A DNA stretch of 64,000 nucleotides from Paracoccaceae bacterium (lineage in GTDB: Bacteria; Pseudomonadota; Alphaproteobacteria; Rhodobacterales; Rhodobacteraceae). The stretch lies in the NCBI GenBank assembly GCA_018222585.1, contig JAAFAB010000002.1:558001-622000 (forward strand), written 5' to 3'. Positions 10,132-16,886 of the stretch are shown in pieces. The position numbers were made by a program, and so were the translations under genes. Position 1 is the first letter of the stretch. Each line of letters opens with the position of its first letter. The notes under the pieces are model-generated. The model saw only the letters and a list, made by a program, of their open reading frames with translations. It searched no databases and was not told the DNA's origin.

Positions 10132-10157
10132 AAAGTGACTCACTTTAGCGTCACTTT
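10132..10157. promoter_or_regulatory. Palindromic operator candidate between divergent genes
   Basis: AAAGTGACTCACTTT at 10132-10146 is a perfect 7-1-7 palindrome. A third half-site, TCACTTT, follows at 10151-10157, so the arms also pair as AAAGTGAC with GTCACTTT around a 10-bp spacer. It lies 48 bp upstream of the MBL-fold gene and about 180 bp upstream of the Hint gene, where a dimeric regulator could control one or both. The binding protein is not identified. Confidence 0.45.
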
Positions 10158-10336
10158 TTGCGCTGACGCAACCGGCGATCTAGGGGCCAAGGGTGGCGCC
10201 AAGGGTTTCCGCGCCATGATGCAATGTGACAAATTGTCGCTATACGTGCCAGTCGGGGCCCGTCGGTCCCGCCGGTGATCGGCTCTGCTTCTCTTCGACC
10301 AGACGGGCCGATCGTCCCTCTAGATCAGGAGCCAAC

Positions 10337-12001
10337 ATGTTGCTGAAATTGAAAGATATTGTTCGAGGGTTGTCGCTGGCCGCCCTGTTGGGCCTGGCCG
10401 CGCCGGGCGCCCGGGCCGAGGTGGCACTGGAGGAGGGCCTTGCCGGGCTGCTGGCGGAGCTGGCTGCGAGTTCCGCCCCGATGGTGCCGCTTGTTCTCGA
10501 CTGGAATGATTCGGATGACCGCCGGCTGATCGAGGGTCTGTTCGATATCGCCGACCTGTCCGACGACAGCCGGGCCTCGTTGGCCGAGGTGCTGGAAAAG
10601 GCCGGCAGCGCGCCGGCAAGCGGGGACCGTGCCCGCCGTCCCTCCGTCAGCCGTCTGGACGCGCCGGCAGAGGGCTACTGGATCGGGCCCGTGACCTCAG
10701 TGGTCGACATCGAGAGCACGGGCTCGATCCTGGCGGTGAACGGCGTCGTCTCCCTGGCGGCCCCGCCAGCGCGCTGCTTCGGCCTGCTCGGGCTGGCGCC
10801 TGATCTCAGCTTCTCGGATATCGAGGTGGATGCCCTGGAACAGCGGTTTTCCTGCGGCAACATGCAGCTGCGTGTCGAGACCGAAAGCGCCGCCTATGCC
10901 GCGGCCATCGAGGGCACCGAGATACCGGGCAGCGTGGCCCTGTCCGTCGCCGAATATCCCGACGGCGAGGTGCGTTTCCTCGCCAGCGCCTCGGCCACGC
11001 TGTCGTCGGGCGGCTACGAGGTGGAGTCGACCTGGCCGCCACAGGACGCGCCGGGCGACGTGATCAAGGTCTGCGTCTACCGGATTGATGACGACTGCAG
11101 CTACACCTACAGCCACGGTCAGAGCCTTGATTTCCTCATCGAGGGCGAGGCGACCATCGCCTCGCAGGAAGAAACCTTCGTGCCCGGCTATGCGGCCTCG
11201 ATGACCTCCCTCGTGCAGCGCACCGAGGGCGGCGGCTGCTACATGTACGACGTGCAGCGCAACCAGGGGAACGGGCTGAGCCTGACCTACAGCGAAGGGG
11301 ACCGGAAGGTGGCCTGGACGGTGAACAACATCACCATGTACAACCCCGACAGTTGCCTGAACGGCCAGCACGCGGTCCACTACTACTTCGCGCTGCAGAT
11401 CCAGACCCGGGGCACGCCGATTTCCGGTGTCCAGCATGTCTATGTGGCGACTCCGCATTATCTGTCGACCCGTCCCGACCTGCAGTTGCCGCCGATGGAA
11501 GTCGCCTGGGGCTGCCTGGCCGAGGGCACTCTGGTGCGCCTGGCCGACGGCAGTACCCGCGCGATCGAGACCCTGTCGCCCGGAGAGCGCATCGCCGTCG
11601 GCCCCCGCGGCAGCGAGACCGCGACCCTGACCGAGCTGACCAACGGCACCGAGCCGCATCCCATGTTGGTGATCACTACGCTTGACGGCAGGCGGATCGA
11701 GATGACCCGCGATCACCCGGTGCCGGTCGGCGGCGCCGTGCTGCGCGCCGACGCCCTGCGCCCGGGCATGGTGCTGGAGGGGGAGCGTCCGCATCTGATC
11801 GCCGCCATCGAGGAGGGCGCCCGCATGGTCCCGGTCTACAACCTCAAGCTCGGCACCGCGGCCGAACGTGACCGTCTCGGCTCAGACGGCCTGGTCTTCC
11901 TGGCCAATGGCCTGCCGGTGGGGGACTGGCACATGCAGGGCGTCCTGGCCCGCGCGGCGGCGAGGCCCGAACCTTTGCTTGCCGGTTTCGCGGTCAAGTG
12001 A
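10337..12001 (+). CDS. Secreted protein with C-terminal Hint (intein-like) domain
   Basis: I place the start at ATG 10337 because it follows AGGAG and begins a classic Sec signal peptide (residues 1-27, cleavage after PGARA). An upstream in-frame extension lacks this. The middle (about 30-385) is a Cys-containing exported domain I do not recognise. From residue 393 the sequence CLAEGTLVRLADGS is a Hint block A with an N-terminal Cys, and T457-H460 (TRDH) is the block B TxxH motif. The ending VYNLKLG...VFLANG is typical of Hint modules without a C-extein. Such domains self-cleave or self-splice in known families; here one would release or attach the N-terminal part. It is the only plus-strand gene in this stretch. 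Confidence 0.8.
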   Translation: MLLKLKDIVRGLSLAALLGLAAPGARAEVALEEGLAGLLAELAASSAPMVPLVLDWNDSDDRRLIEGLFDIADLSDDSRASLAEVLEKAGSAPASGDRARRPSVSRLDAPAEGYWIGPVTSVVDIESTGSILAVNGVVSLAAPPARCFGLLGLAPDLSFSDIEVDALEQRFSCGNMQLRVETESAAYAAAIEGTEIPGSVALSVAEYPDGEVRFLASASATLSSGGYEVESTWPPQDAPGDVIKVCVYRIDDDCSYTYSHGQSLDFLIEGEATIASQEETFVPGYAASMTSLVQRTEGGGCYMYDVQRNQGNGLSLTYSEGDRKVAWTVNNITMYNPDSCLNGQHAVHYYFALQIQTRGTPISGVQHVYVATPHYLSTRPDLQLPPMEVAWGCLAEGTLVRLADGSTRAIETLSPGERIAVGPRGSETATLTELTNGTEPHPMLVITTLDGRRIEMTRDHPVPVGGAVLRADALRPGMVLEGERPHLIAAIEEGARMVPVYNLKLGTAAERDRLGSDGLVFLANGLPVGDWHMQGVLARAAARPEPLLAGFAVK

Positions 12002-12007
12002 ACGCTC

Positions 12008-12034
12008 CGGCGGGCGCTGATCCTGCGCCCGCCG
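12008..12034 (+). terminator. GC-rich hairpin after the Hint-domain gene
   Basis: A 10-bp perfect stem (CGGCGGGCGC paired with GCGCCCGCCG) with a 7-base loop starts 7 bases after the Hint gene stop. No T-run follows, so it may be a Rho-assisted or weak intrinsic terminator. Confidence 0.5.
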
Positions 12035-12121
12035 ACTTCCGGCCCCCTTGGCGCCACCTTGGTCCGTCAGCCCCCGGAGGCCGTGCGCCAGTGACGAACC
12101 CGGTCCCGGGGATTTTCCACC

Positions 12122-12150
12122 TTGCAGCCTCGTGACCCCGAAGTTATATC
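12122..12150 (+). promoter_or_regulatory. Candidate original tRNA-Cys promoter, now stranded
   Basis: TTGCAG at 12122-12127 and TATATC at 12145-12150 are separated by 17 bp, a plausible sigma-70 promoter. It sits 33 bp upstream of the truncated tRNA-Cys 5' fragment, the position expected for the promoter of the gene before the prophage inserted. Inferred from sequence only. Confidence 0.45.
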
Positions 12151-12183
12151 CGCCTGTACCACACGGCCCCAGAGGGCCCCGGC

Positions 12184-12224
12184 GGCGAGTTGGCGGAGTG
12201 GTGACGCAGCGGATTGCAAATCCG
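12184..12224 (+). repeat. Left attachment site of prophage 1: 5' fragment of tRNA-Cys
   Basis: These 41 bases are identical to 49379-49419, the 5' half of the intact tRNA-Cys through the anticodon arm (GGATTGCAAATCCG). After 12224 the sequence leaves the tRNA and becomes prophage DNA. The identity starts exactly at the first base of the mature tRNA, and the flanks differ. I read this as attL of prophage 1 and the stranded 5' half of the original chromosomal tRNA gene. Confidence 0.85.
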
Positions 12225-12328
12225 CCAGTTTTCCAAACAATCACATCACGTTAGAGTTTGGCGCCCCCCTCGAACAATCGGGCAACAATACGTGAATGTT
12301 TGGCGCGCTGAACCGGCCAAAATTCCTC

Positions 12329-12520
12329 TCATCTGGGCGCCGGAGAGCCGCCCTGCTCGGTGTCCCAGTAGACGATCATGTCCACCGCAGCGCCACGGCG
12401 GTTGCACCGCTTGCAGACCAGCCGAGGAAAGAGAACCACCCTGGTGGTCTTCTCGTAGTCCGAGATCACGAAGTCGGCCTCGTGCCCGCAAGCACACTGA
12501 ACCCATAATCTGCGCGGCAT
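12329..12520 (-). CDS. Small zinc-ribbon protein (63 aa)
   Basis: The ATG at 12520 follows a GAGGGG ribosome site. The product carries two cysteine clusters, CACGHE at residues 9-14 and CKRC at 36-39, spaced as in a single treble-clef or ribbon zinc site. It begins MPRRLWVQCACGHE and has no membrane segment. It is the first gene inside the left end of prophage 1 and stands alone. A nucleic-acid or protein-binding role is likely from the zinc ribbon, but nothing more specific can be said. Confidence 0.7.
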   Translation of the reverse strand: MPRRLWVQCACGHEADFVISDYEKTTRVVLFPRLVCKRCNRRGAAVDMIVYWDTEQGGSPAPR

Positions 12521-12530
12521 AGCCCCTCAC

Positions 12531-12968
12531 TTCGATTCCGACAGCTCACCTTATAGAACAGAATGGAAACATGTAAGCCGAGGCCATCAAGCAGGGTTAC
12601 TACTTCTGCCGGGCGCCATCAGTCGTCAGGCTTTGCCGAAAATGACAAAAGGTCGCGTTAGAGGGAGGGGAACTCCCGCGCTGCACCAACGCCCAGAAAC
12701 GCTCCAGGGAATGGTCAAAGGCCTCAGGGGGCGGGCTCATGGAGGCGATTCAGGCAAGGAACGTAGCGGAAATTCACCGATGCAAGGAAAACCTTTGCAA
12801 AATTCAGCGCAAGCCTATAGGGACCCCGCGTCGGAACCGACTGCATGGGGTGGTGCGTTTACCCCTTGATCATGCCGTGTGAGTAACGTGTGGACACAAA
12901 TCGGCCAGAATCGTTGATATGGTTCACTTGATACGCATATGGTGAGCGTACGCAAATTGGAGAACAGG
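12531..12968. other. Noncoding stretch near the prophage 1 left end
   Basis: I find no convincing gene in these 438 bases; the open frames here have no ribosome site and atypical composition. The right end (from about 12900) is AT-richer than its surroundings and contains TTGATA-like and CATATG-like hexamers about 17 bp apart. That is where a promoter for the following plus-strand pair would be expected. Confidence 0.4.
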
Positions 12969-13154
12969 ATGGCACAGAGAGCGAGACAGCATACCCAGAG
13001 CGGTAAGTACGTGCAGTTTCCGCCTGAAGCCGATGAAGAATTTGGGCTGGTGTCGGATAGCGAGATCGCATCTTGGCAGGAAAAGCTGAACAAGCGCTTC
13101 GGTATCGGCGAAGGCCGGCTGAAAGTGGTGGAAGAACCTGCAACCGCAGAGTGA
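12969..13154 (+). CDS. Putative antitoxin partner of a PemK/MazF-like toxin (61 aa)
   Basis: I choose ATG 12969, preceded by GGAGA with 5-6 bases spacing, over an upstream in-frame ATG. The product (MAQRARQHTQSGKYVQF...) is small, charged and acidic toward the C-terminus, with a predicted helix EIASWQEKLNKRF. It lies 93 bp upstream of a MazF-like gene on the same strand, the usual antitoxin position. No DNA-binding motif is obvious. The antitoxin role is inferred from position and size only; it could equally be an unrelated phage protein. Confidence 0.5.
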   Translation: MAQRARQHTQSGKYVQFPPEADEEFGLVSDSEIASWQEKLNKRFGIGEGRLKVVEEPATAE

Positions 13155-13247
13155 TTTATGGACGGACCTAGATGGCAGGGCAAATCGCCCTGCCTTTTTC
13201 AAATTGTAACAGGCTTTTTCCCTGAGACCTCCCCTAAGGAGACGTGG

Positions 13248-13586
13248 GTGACAAACCCTCGCCCCCTTATGGTTTGCGGAGTTGCGCAGCACCCTTCGAA
13301 CGGGATGTATTTTTGCCGCGTGGCTTACGGCACCTCCAACACCAAGCACGCCCGCGACGAGGATCTCGTCATCGCGAACATGTCTTTGCTTGATCAGCTC
13401 GGCCTGAAGAAGCCGACGCGCTTCGTCTTGCATTCCGGCAAGCAGATGGTGGTCCTGCCTTGGATTGAAGAGTTCTTCAGGCCATGGACGGGCTACACCT
13501 CACCAGTGCTCAGCATCCTGCCGGCCGAGATGCAGCGGCACGTCGGATTCTCGCTCGCTCAGCTCAGTGACCTCCCCAAGTTCTAG
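13248..13586 (+). CDS. PemK/MazF-like toxin candidate (112 aa, GTG start)
   Basis: AAGGAG at 13236-13241 places the start at GTG 13248, giving 112 residues. The opening RPLMVCGVAQHPSNG, the motif VAYGTSN near residue 25, and the later TRFVLHSGKQMVVLPWIEEFF resemble the compact PemK/MazF family of ribonuclease toxins. In that family an RP-xx-V strand and a GTS loop frame the active site. With the small gene just upstream this would be a type II toxin-antitoxin pair kept by the prophage as a stability or exclusion module. The match is from memory of the family, and there is no catalytic proof. It is convergent with the lysis cassette. Confidence 0.5.
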   Translation: MTNPRPLMVCGVAQHPSNGMYFCRVAYGTSNTKHARDEDLVIANMSLLDQLGLKKPTRFVLHSGKQMVVLPWIEEFFRPWTGYTSPVLSILPAEMQRHVGFSLAQLSDLPKF

Positions 13587-13645
13587 GGCTTCGACCACTT
13601 CACCCGACCGATACCCAAAGCCGGCGTCGTCGTCTGGGCCTGCAC

Positions 13646-13972
13646 CTATTTCAACGCGGCCCGGTCCTTCGTCGCCCACCCATAGCCATCGCCTGCCAAT
13701 ACCCGGGTATTACCGGGCGACATGGCCTCAACTTTGGCGCTCACGCACTCCGCCTCCCAGGTGGCATTGGTCTTCAGATCCCGCCGCAGGTTCCAAGGCG
13801 CATGGGCCGCGCGCCAGTCGATCTCCGCCTGGCTGAAGATCCGCATTTCCTCGACATCGCAAAATGCCGGCCCGGGCGGCGGAGCTGCCGGCGCCTGCTC
13901 ACTCCGCAGGCAGGAGCCAGCGGTCAGGCACAGAACGGCCGAGATCGGAATCGGGAATGCTGTCCACCGCAT
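13646..13972 (-). CDS. Outer spanin (Rz1-like lipoprotein)
   Basis: The 108-residue product has an N-terminal lipoprotein signal (LTAGSC, Cys at residue 20), then a proline-rich linker and a periplasmic domain. Its motif SQAEIDWRAAHAPWNLRRDL recurs in alphaproteobacterial phage spanin-like proteins. The gene overlaps the 3' end of the inner-spanin gene by 74 bases in a different frame, the classic Rz/Rz1 arrangement. It should disrupt the outer membrane at the end of the lytic cycle. Confidence 0.7.
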   Translation of the reverse strand: MRWTAFPIPISAVLCLTAGSCLRSEQAPAAPPPGPAFCDVEEMRIFSQAEIDWRAAHAPWNLRRDLKTNATWEAECVSAKVEAMSPGNTRVLAGDGYGWATKDRAALK

Positions 13973-14159
13973 CGTCGCGCTCCTTGTCGAGGTGAAGATC
14001 CGCCACCCGGCCGTTGCAGCCGGTCAGCATCGTGTTGAGGGTCTGCGCCCGCGCCCGCAGGCGGTCGACCTCGGCCGAGTAGTGCCAGGCCAGCGCGGCG
14101 GCACCGAGGGCCGCCGCCGCCGCGCCCCCGGCGAGGTATGGCGCCAGGAAGCGCATCAC
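13899..14159 (-). CDS. Inner spanin (Rz-like)
   Basis: The 86-residue product has one N-terminal transmembrane helix (about residues 5-25, rich in Ala and Leu) followed by a coiled-coil stretch, SAEVDRLRARAQTLNTML. This is the topology of Rz-type inner-membrane spanins. Its start overlaps the endolysin stop by 4 bases, and its tail overlaps the outer-spanin gene. It is expected to pair with the lipoprotein to bridge the periplasm. Confidence 0.7.
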   Translation of the reverse strand: MMRFLAPYLAGGAAAAALGAAALAWHYSAEVDRLRARAQTLNTMLTGCNGRVADLHLDKERDDAVDSIPDSDLGRSVPDRWLLPAE

Positions 14160-14896
14160 GCCCCCAGTCCCTCAAGGCAGAGCGCCCGCTCGGCAGCCCG
14201 ACGGCGCGTGAGCCCGCGCACCGGCTGCAGCACGCCCTTCACCCGGGCCTTGTTCCACATCATCAGCGCCTCGCAGGCGCCAGCGAGATCTCCGGCCATC
14301 GCCCTGCGCGACATCGAGGAGCCGCAGAAGGCCCTGGCGCCGATGTTGTAGGCTGCCGAGACGAAGGCGGCGCGCGTCTGGTCCGGCAACTCGGCCGGCA
14401 GGCAGGGGCGGATCCGGGCTTCGAAGGCGACCACCTCGGCCAGGAAGATCTCGCGGCATTCTTCGGCCGTCGCGGTGTCGCCGAGGCGCACGCCCTCGGT
14501 GTGGCCGGTGCAGATCGTCGGGATGCCGGCGATATCGATGTAGGCCTTCAGCCGGGTGCCCTCCCAAGGCTCGATGAAGGCGACGGCCAGAGCGATGGCT
14601 GCGGCGGCGCCGGTAGCGCTGCGGCCGAACCAGCTGCGCGGCAGGCGGAGACCTCCGTCTTCCTCGACCAGGAAGGCTTCGACCTTTTCCTGGAAGAGGA
14701 TCCGCGCCGGGATCGCCAGCACCGCCAGCAGGCCCGCGAGCAGCGCGAAGACCGGCGCCGGCAGGCCCAGCATCGAGGCATCGAGCAGCATCAGCGCCAC
14801 CGAGGCGAAGATCAGCGCCGCCGAGGCCAGCATCAGCCAGATCGACCAGGCATAGCGCAACACGCTGCGCCAGTTGGAAAGAAGCCGTGGTTTCAT
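14156..14896 (-). CDS. Membrane-anchored GH24 endolysin (holin-lysozyme fusion)
   Basis: I start at ATG 14896, which has an ideal GGAGGTG site. Residues 12-37 and 43-65 are strong transmembrane helices, and 93-109 is a third hydrophobic stretch just before the enzyme. The lysozyme part has the full GH24/T4-type triad E112-x8-D121-x5-T127 (in WEGTRLKAYID...T). The rest of the domain (YNIGARAFCGSS, WNKARVKGV) fits phage lysozymes. The enzyme cuts peptidoglycan glycan strands. A holin-like membrane part joined to the lysozyme is unusual, and no separate holin is seen in the cassette, so one protein may do both jobs. Confidence 0.8.
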   Translation of the reverse strand: MKPRLLSNWRSVLRYAWSIWLMLASAALIFASVALMLLDASMLGLPAPVFALLAGLLAVLAIPARILFQEKVEAFLVEEDGGLRLPRSWFGRSATGAAAAIALAVAFIEPWEGTRLKAYIDIAGIPTICTGHTEGVRLGDTATAEECREIFLAEVVAFEARIRPCLPAELPDQTRAAFVSAAYNIGARAFCGSSMSRRAMAGDLAGACEALMMWNKARVKGVLQPVRGLTRRRAAERALCLEGLGA

Positions 14897-14910
14897 GTTC
14901 ACCTCCGAGG

Positions 14911-14942
14911 AAAGAAAAAGGCCCCGCGCGATGCACGGGGCC
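14911..14942 (-). terminator. Intrinsic terminator upstream of the endolysin gene
   Basis: Read on the minus strand, GGCCCCG and CGGGGCC form a 7-bp stem with a 9-base loop, followed by TTTTTCTTT. It would stop minus-strand transcripts coming from the tail-fibre genes just before the lysis cassette, so lysis may rely on antitermination or its own promoter. Confidence 0.7.
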
Positions 14943-14996
14943 GGTGACACGAATGTCCGTCTTGAACATCCGCGAGGGGCGCGCCAGAAGGCGGCC

Positions 14997-15206
14997 ATGA
15001 GCACGAATTACTGCAAGATCGACCGCGAGGCCGGCACCTTCACCCTGCAGCTGGCGACCTGGCACAACACGTATCCGTTGGAGACACTGGATCGCTGGCT
15101 GGAGTTCTACCGCGAGCAACGCAGCATCTTCTCGAAGTGCCGCGACACCTACGACGAGACAATCGAGCTTCTGGAAAAAGCGGTGGCAGAGCGGGACGCG
15201 GCCTAG
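14997..15206 (+). CDS. Small hypothetical phage protein (69 aa)
   Basis: The start is ATG 14997 (MSTNYCKIDREAGTFTL). The ribosome site is weak. The sequence looks like genuine protein: a beta-rich N-terminus, then a helix with WLEFYREQRSIFSKC and a charged coiled-coil end. It is the only plus-strand gene among the minus-strand late genes here and begins 100 bp from the endolysin start. No family recognised; it could be a lysogenic-conversion gene. Confidence 0.6.
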   Translation: MSTNYCKIDREAGTFTLQLATWHNTYPLETLDRWLEFYREQRSIFSKCRDTYDETIELLEKAVAERDAA

Positions 15207-15279
15207 CAGTCCAATTCGATCCGCACCACGCTCAGTTGAATGCTGCGCGCTCGCTCCACCCGGCCAATCGTTCCCCTCC

Positions 15280-15957
15280 TTAGGGGAAGATCTGGAATGG
15301 CGCCGTCGGGGACCGCAGGGGCGCGACGTTCGGACAGTCAGGCCAGGAGATCAGGATGTAGCCACGGGCAAAGCCCCCGTTGCCTGTCGGGGTGACGCCC
15401 TGATCCGCCGGGATCCGGGCGGTAAACCTGCCGACCGCGGGAACGCTGCTCAGCTGAGCCGAGATGCTGCGACCGTCTTCCGCCGTGCTGCTCTTGTCGG
15501 CGAAGGCGTGAGAGATCCCGTCGCCATCCACGAAGAAGGCATCCGAGACCGGGCGCCCGCAATCCCGTGACTTGACGAATTGGAACTCGAACCGGAGGAA
15601 CTGCCCGATCCGCCCTGACGAGATCTTCATGCTGTCATCCAGGAAGCGGATCGGCGGCACCCGGTCATCGCGCTGGCTCTTCTCCAAGGCGGCGATACGG
15701 TCCACCACCGCGTTCAGCGTCTCCGCTGTCTGCGCCTGGGTCTGGCTTATCGTGGCCAAGGTGCCCTGCTGGCGCTGCTGCACCTCCTGAAGGGTCTTCA
15801 GGGTCTCGGCCACGCTATCCATGCCCAGCTCCGCCAAAGCCCATTCCGTGACCCTAGGACCAATGGCGACCCAGGCGGCCGTGCAGAGCACTCCGACAGC
15901 CGCCAGGGTGGCGCTCATGTTGCGGATGAAGGCCCCGGTGCCGGCGATGCTCTTCAT
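15280..15957 (-). CDS. Single-pass membrane protein with coiled coil (225 aa)
   Basis: One transmembrane helix lies at about residues 13-33 (MSATLAAVGVLCTAAWVAI). A Gln-rich coiled coil follows at about 50-95 (LKTLQEVQQRQQGTLATISQ), then a soluble C-terminal domain with two cysteines. The N-terminus is short and the bulk is probably periplasmic. It sits between the tail fibre genes and the lysis cassette, upstream of the terminator at 14911-14942. No named family is recognised. A role in superinfection exclusion or lysis timing is possible from topology and place, but this is speculation. Confidence 0.7.
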   Translation of the reverse strand: MKSIAGTGAFIRNMSATLAAVGVLCTAAWVAIGPRVTEWALAELGMDSVAETLKTLQEVQQRQQGTLATISQTQAQTAETLNAVVDRIAALEKSQRDDRVPPIRFLDDSMKISSGRIGQFLRFEFQFVKSRDCGRPVSDAFFVDGDGISHAFADKSSTAEDGRSISAQLSSVPAVGRFTARIPADQGVTPTGNGGFARGYILISWPDCPNVAPLRSPTAPFQIFP

Positions 15958-16035
15958 TTTCGGGGTCCTCCAGGTAAGGAACAGTGACTTTTGAGCGGCA
16001 GGTGCGGAAGGCCTCAGGAAGCAGACGGGGAGTTA

Positions 16036-16884
16036 CTAGCTCCACCGCCCGCCGTTTGCCGCGATCTGCTCGGCAATCCATGCTTCGTGCTCCGCCTGTG
16101 TGTAAACTTCTGGGTCAACCACACGAACGCCGCAGCGGCGCGCGATGAAGCTCAGGGGCCCCCCGAGACCCGACATATGCCCCATGCGTGGCGTCTCCGC
16201 CGGGTCGCCATCTTTCGGCTGGTTCAGCGGGTAGGACCTGCTAGCCGAGCCAAGAAGAGTAGCATCTCGGTAAGCGAACGCCGTGAAGCCTGTAGCGCTG
16301 TCTTTCCTGACAAGCAGGCTGAGAAGTTGCTCCCCGGTGGTCTGAGCAACTTCGACGTCTGAATACGTGCCGCCAGACCCCACTCGGAAACGCAGGCTCC
16401 CCGACCCTGCTGTAATGGCGTAGATGCCCCATTGCTGGTTGGTGCTATCGTTCGGCTTCCCGTAGCCCATGACGCCCTGCAAAACATCCTGAACTGTCTC
16501 GATGTTCACCCAGATCCAGATGACGGCGCTGGTGGTGGCTCCATGCGCGGTCAGGTCGAACGCCTCGGGCAGGGTCATTCTGTATCCACCGGGTGTGGTT
16601 GCCGAGAACGCCACGCCCCCGTCCGCGTGGACGGTGGTGACATCAGGGTCCCCGTTACCGTTTTGGAAATCGCTGAACACGGCGGGGTCTCCCCCGGTGC
16701 GCATGTTAAGCACCTCGTCCCCATTCTGGGGCGCATTCGGCACAAGCTCGGGAATGCCGAAATCGAAAGACGCCTCCGTCCCACCCCAGACGGTGTCGTA
16801 GGGGTCAAAGCCCTGAGCCTTGAGGGAAAGTTCTCGACCTCCCCAGTTCGGTGTGTAGCCGGTATGTTTGATTTGCAGTGCCAT
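16036..16884 (-). CDS. Probable tail-fibre-associated / receptor-binding protein (282 aa)
   Basis: The gene starts 2 bp after the SGNH fibre gene ends, so it is co-transcribed with it. The product is rich in Gly, Thr and aromatic residues with a beta-sandwich pattern, including a central stretch SAVIWIWVNIETVQDVLQG that recalls LamG/concanavalin-like carbohydrate-binding folds. The C-terminus (DPEVYTQAEHEAWIAEQIAANGG) resembles short helical ends of such phage proteins. There is no signal peptide. I infer a distal tail component that contacts the host surface; no family assignment is certain. Confidence 0.65.
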   Translation of the reverse strand: MALQIKHTGYTPNWGGRELSLKAQGFDPYDTVWGGTEASFDFGIPELVPNAPQNGDEVLNMRTGGDPAVFSDFQNGNGDPDVTTVHADGGVAFSATTPGGYRMTLPEAFDLTAHGATTSAVIWIWVNIETVQDVLQGVMGYGKPNDSTNQQWGIYAITAGSGSLRFRVGSGGTYSDVEVAQTTGEQLLSLLVRKDSATGFTAFAYRDATLLGSASRSYPLNQPKDGDPAETPRMGHMSGLGGPLSFIARRCGVRVVDPEVYTQAEHEAWIAEQIAANGGRWS

Positions 16885-16886
16885 TG

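Noticed and set aside
10697-11794. Minus-strand frame of 365 codons
   Set aside because: Antisense to the Hint-domain gene, which has a signal peptide and conserved motifs.
12633-12869. Plus-strand frame in the left-end gap
   Set aside because: No ribosome site, Arg/Gly-rich and no hint of a domain.
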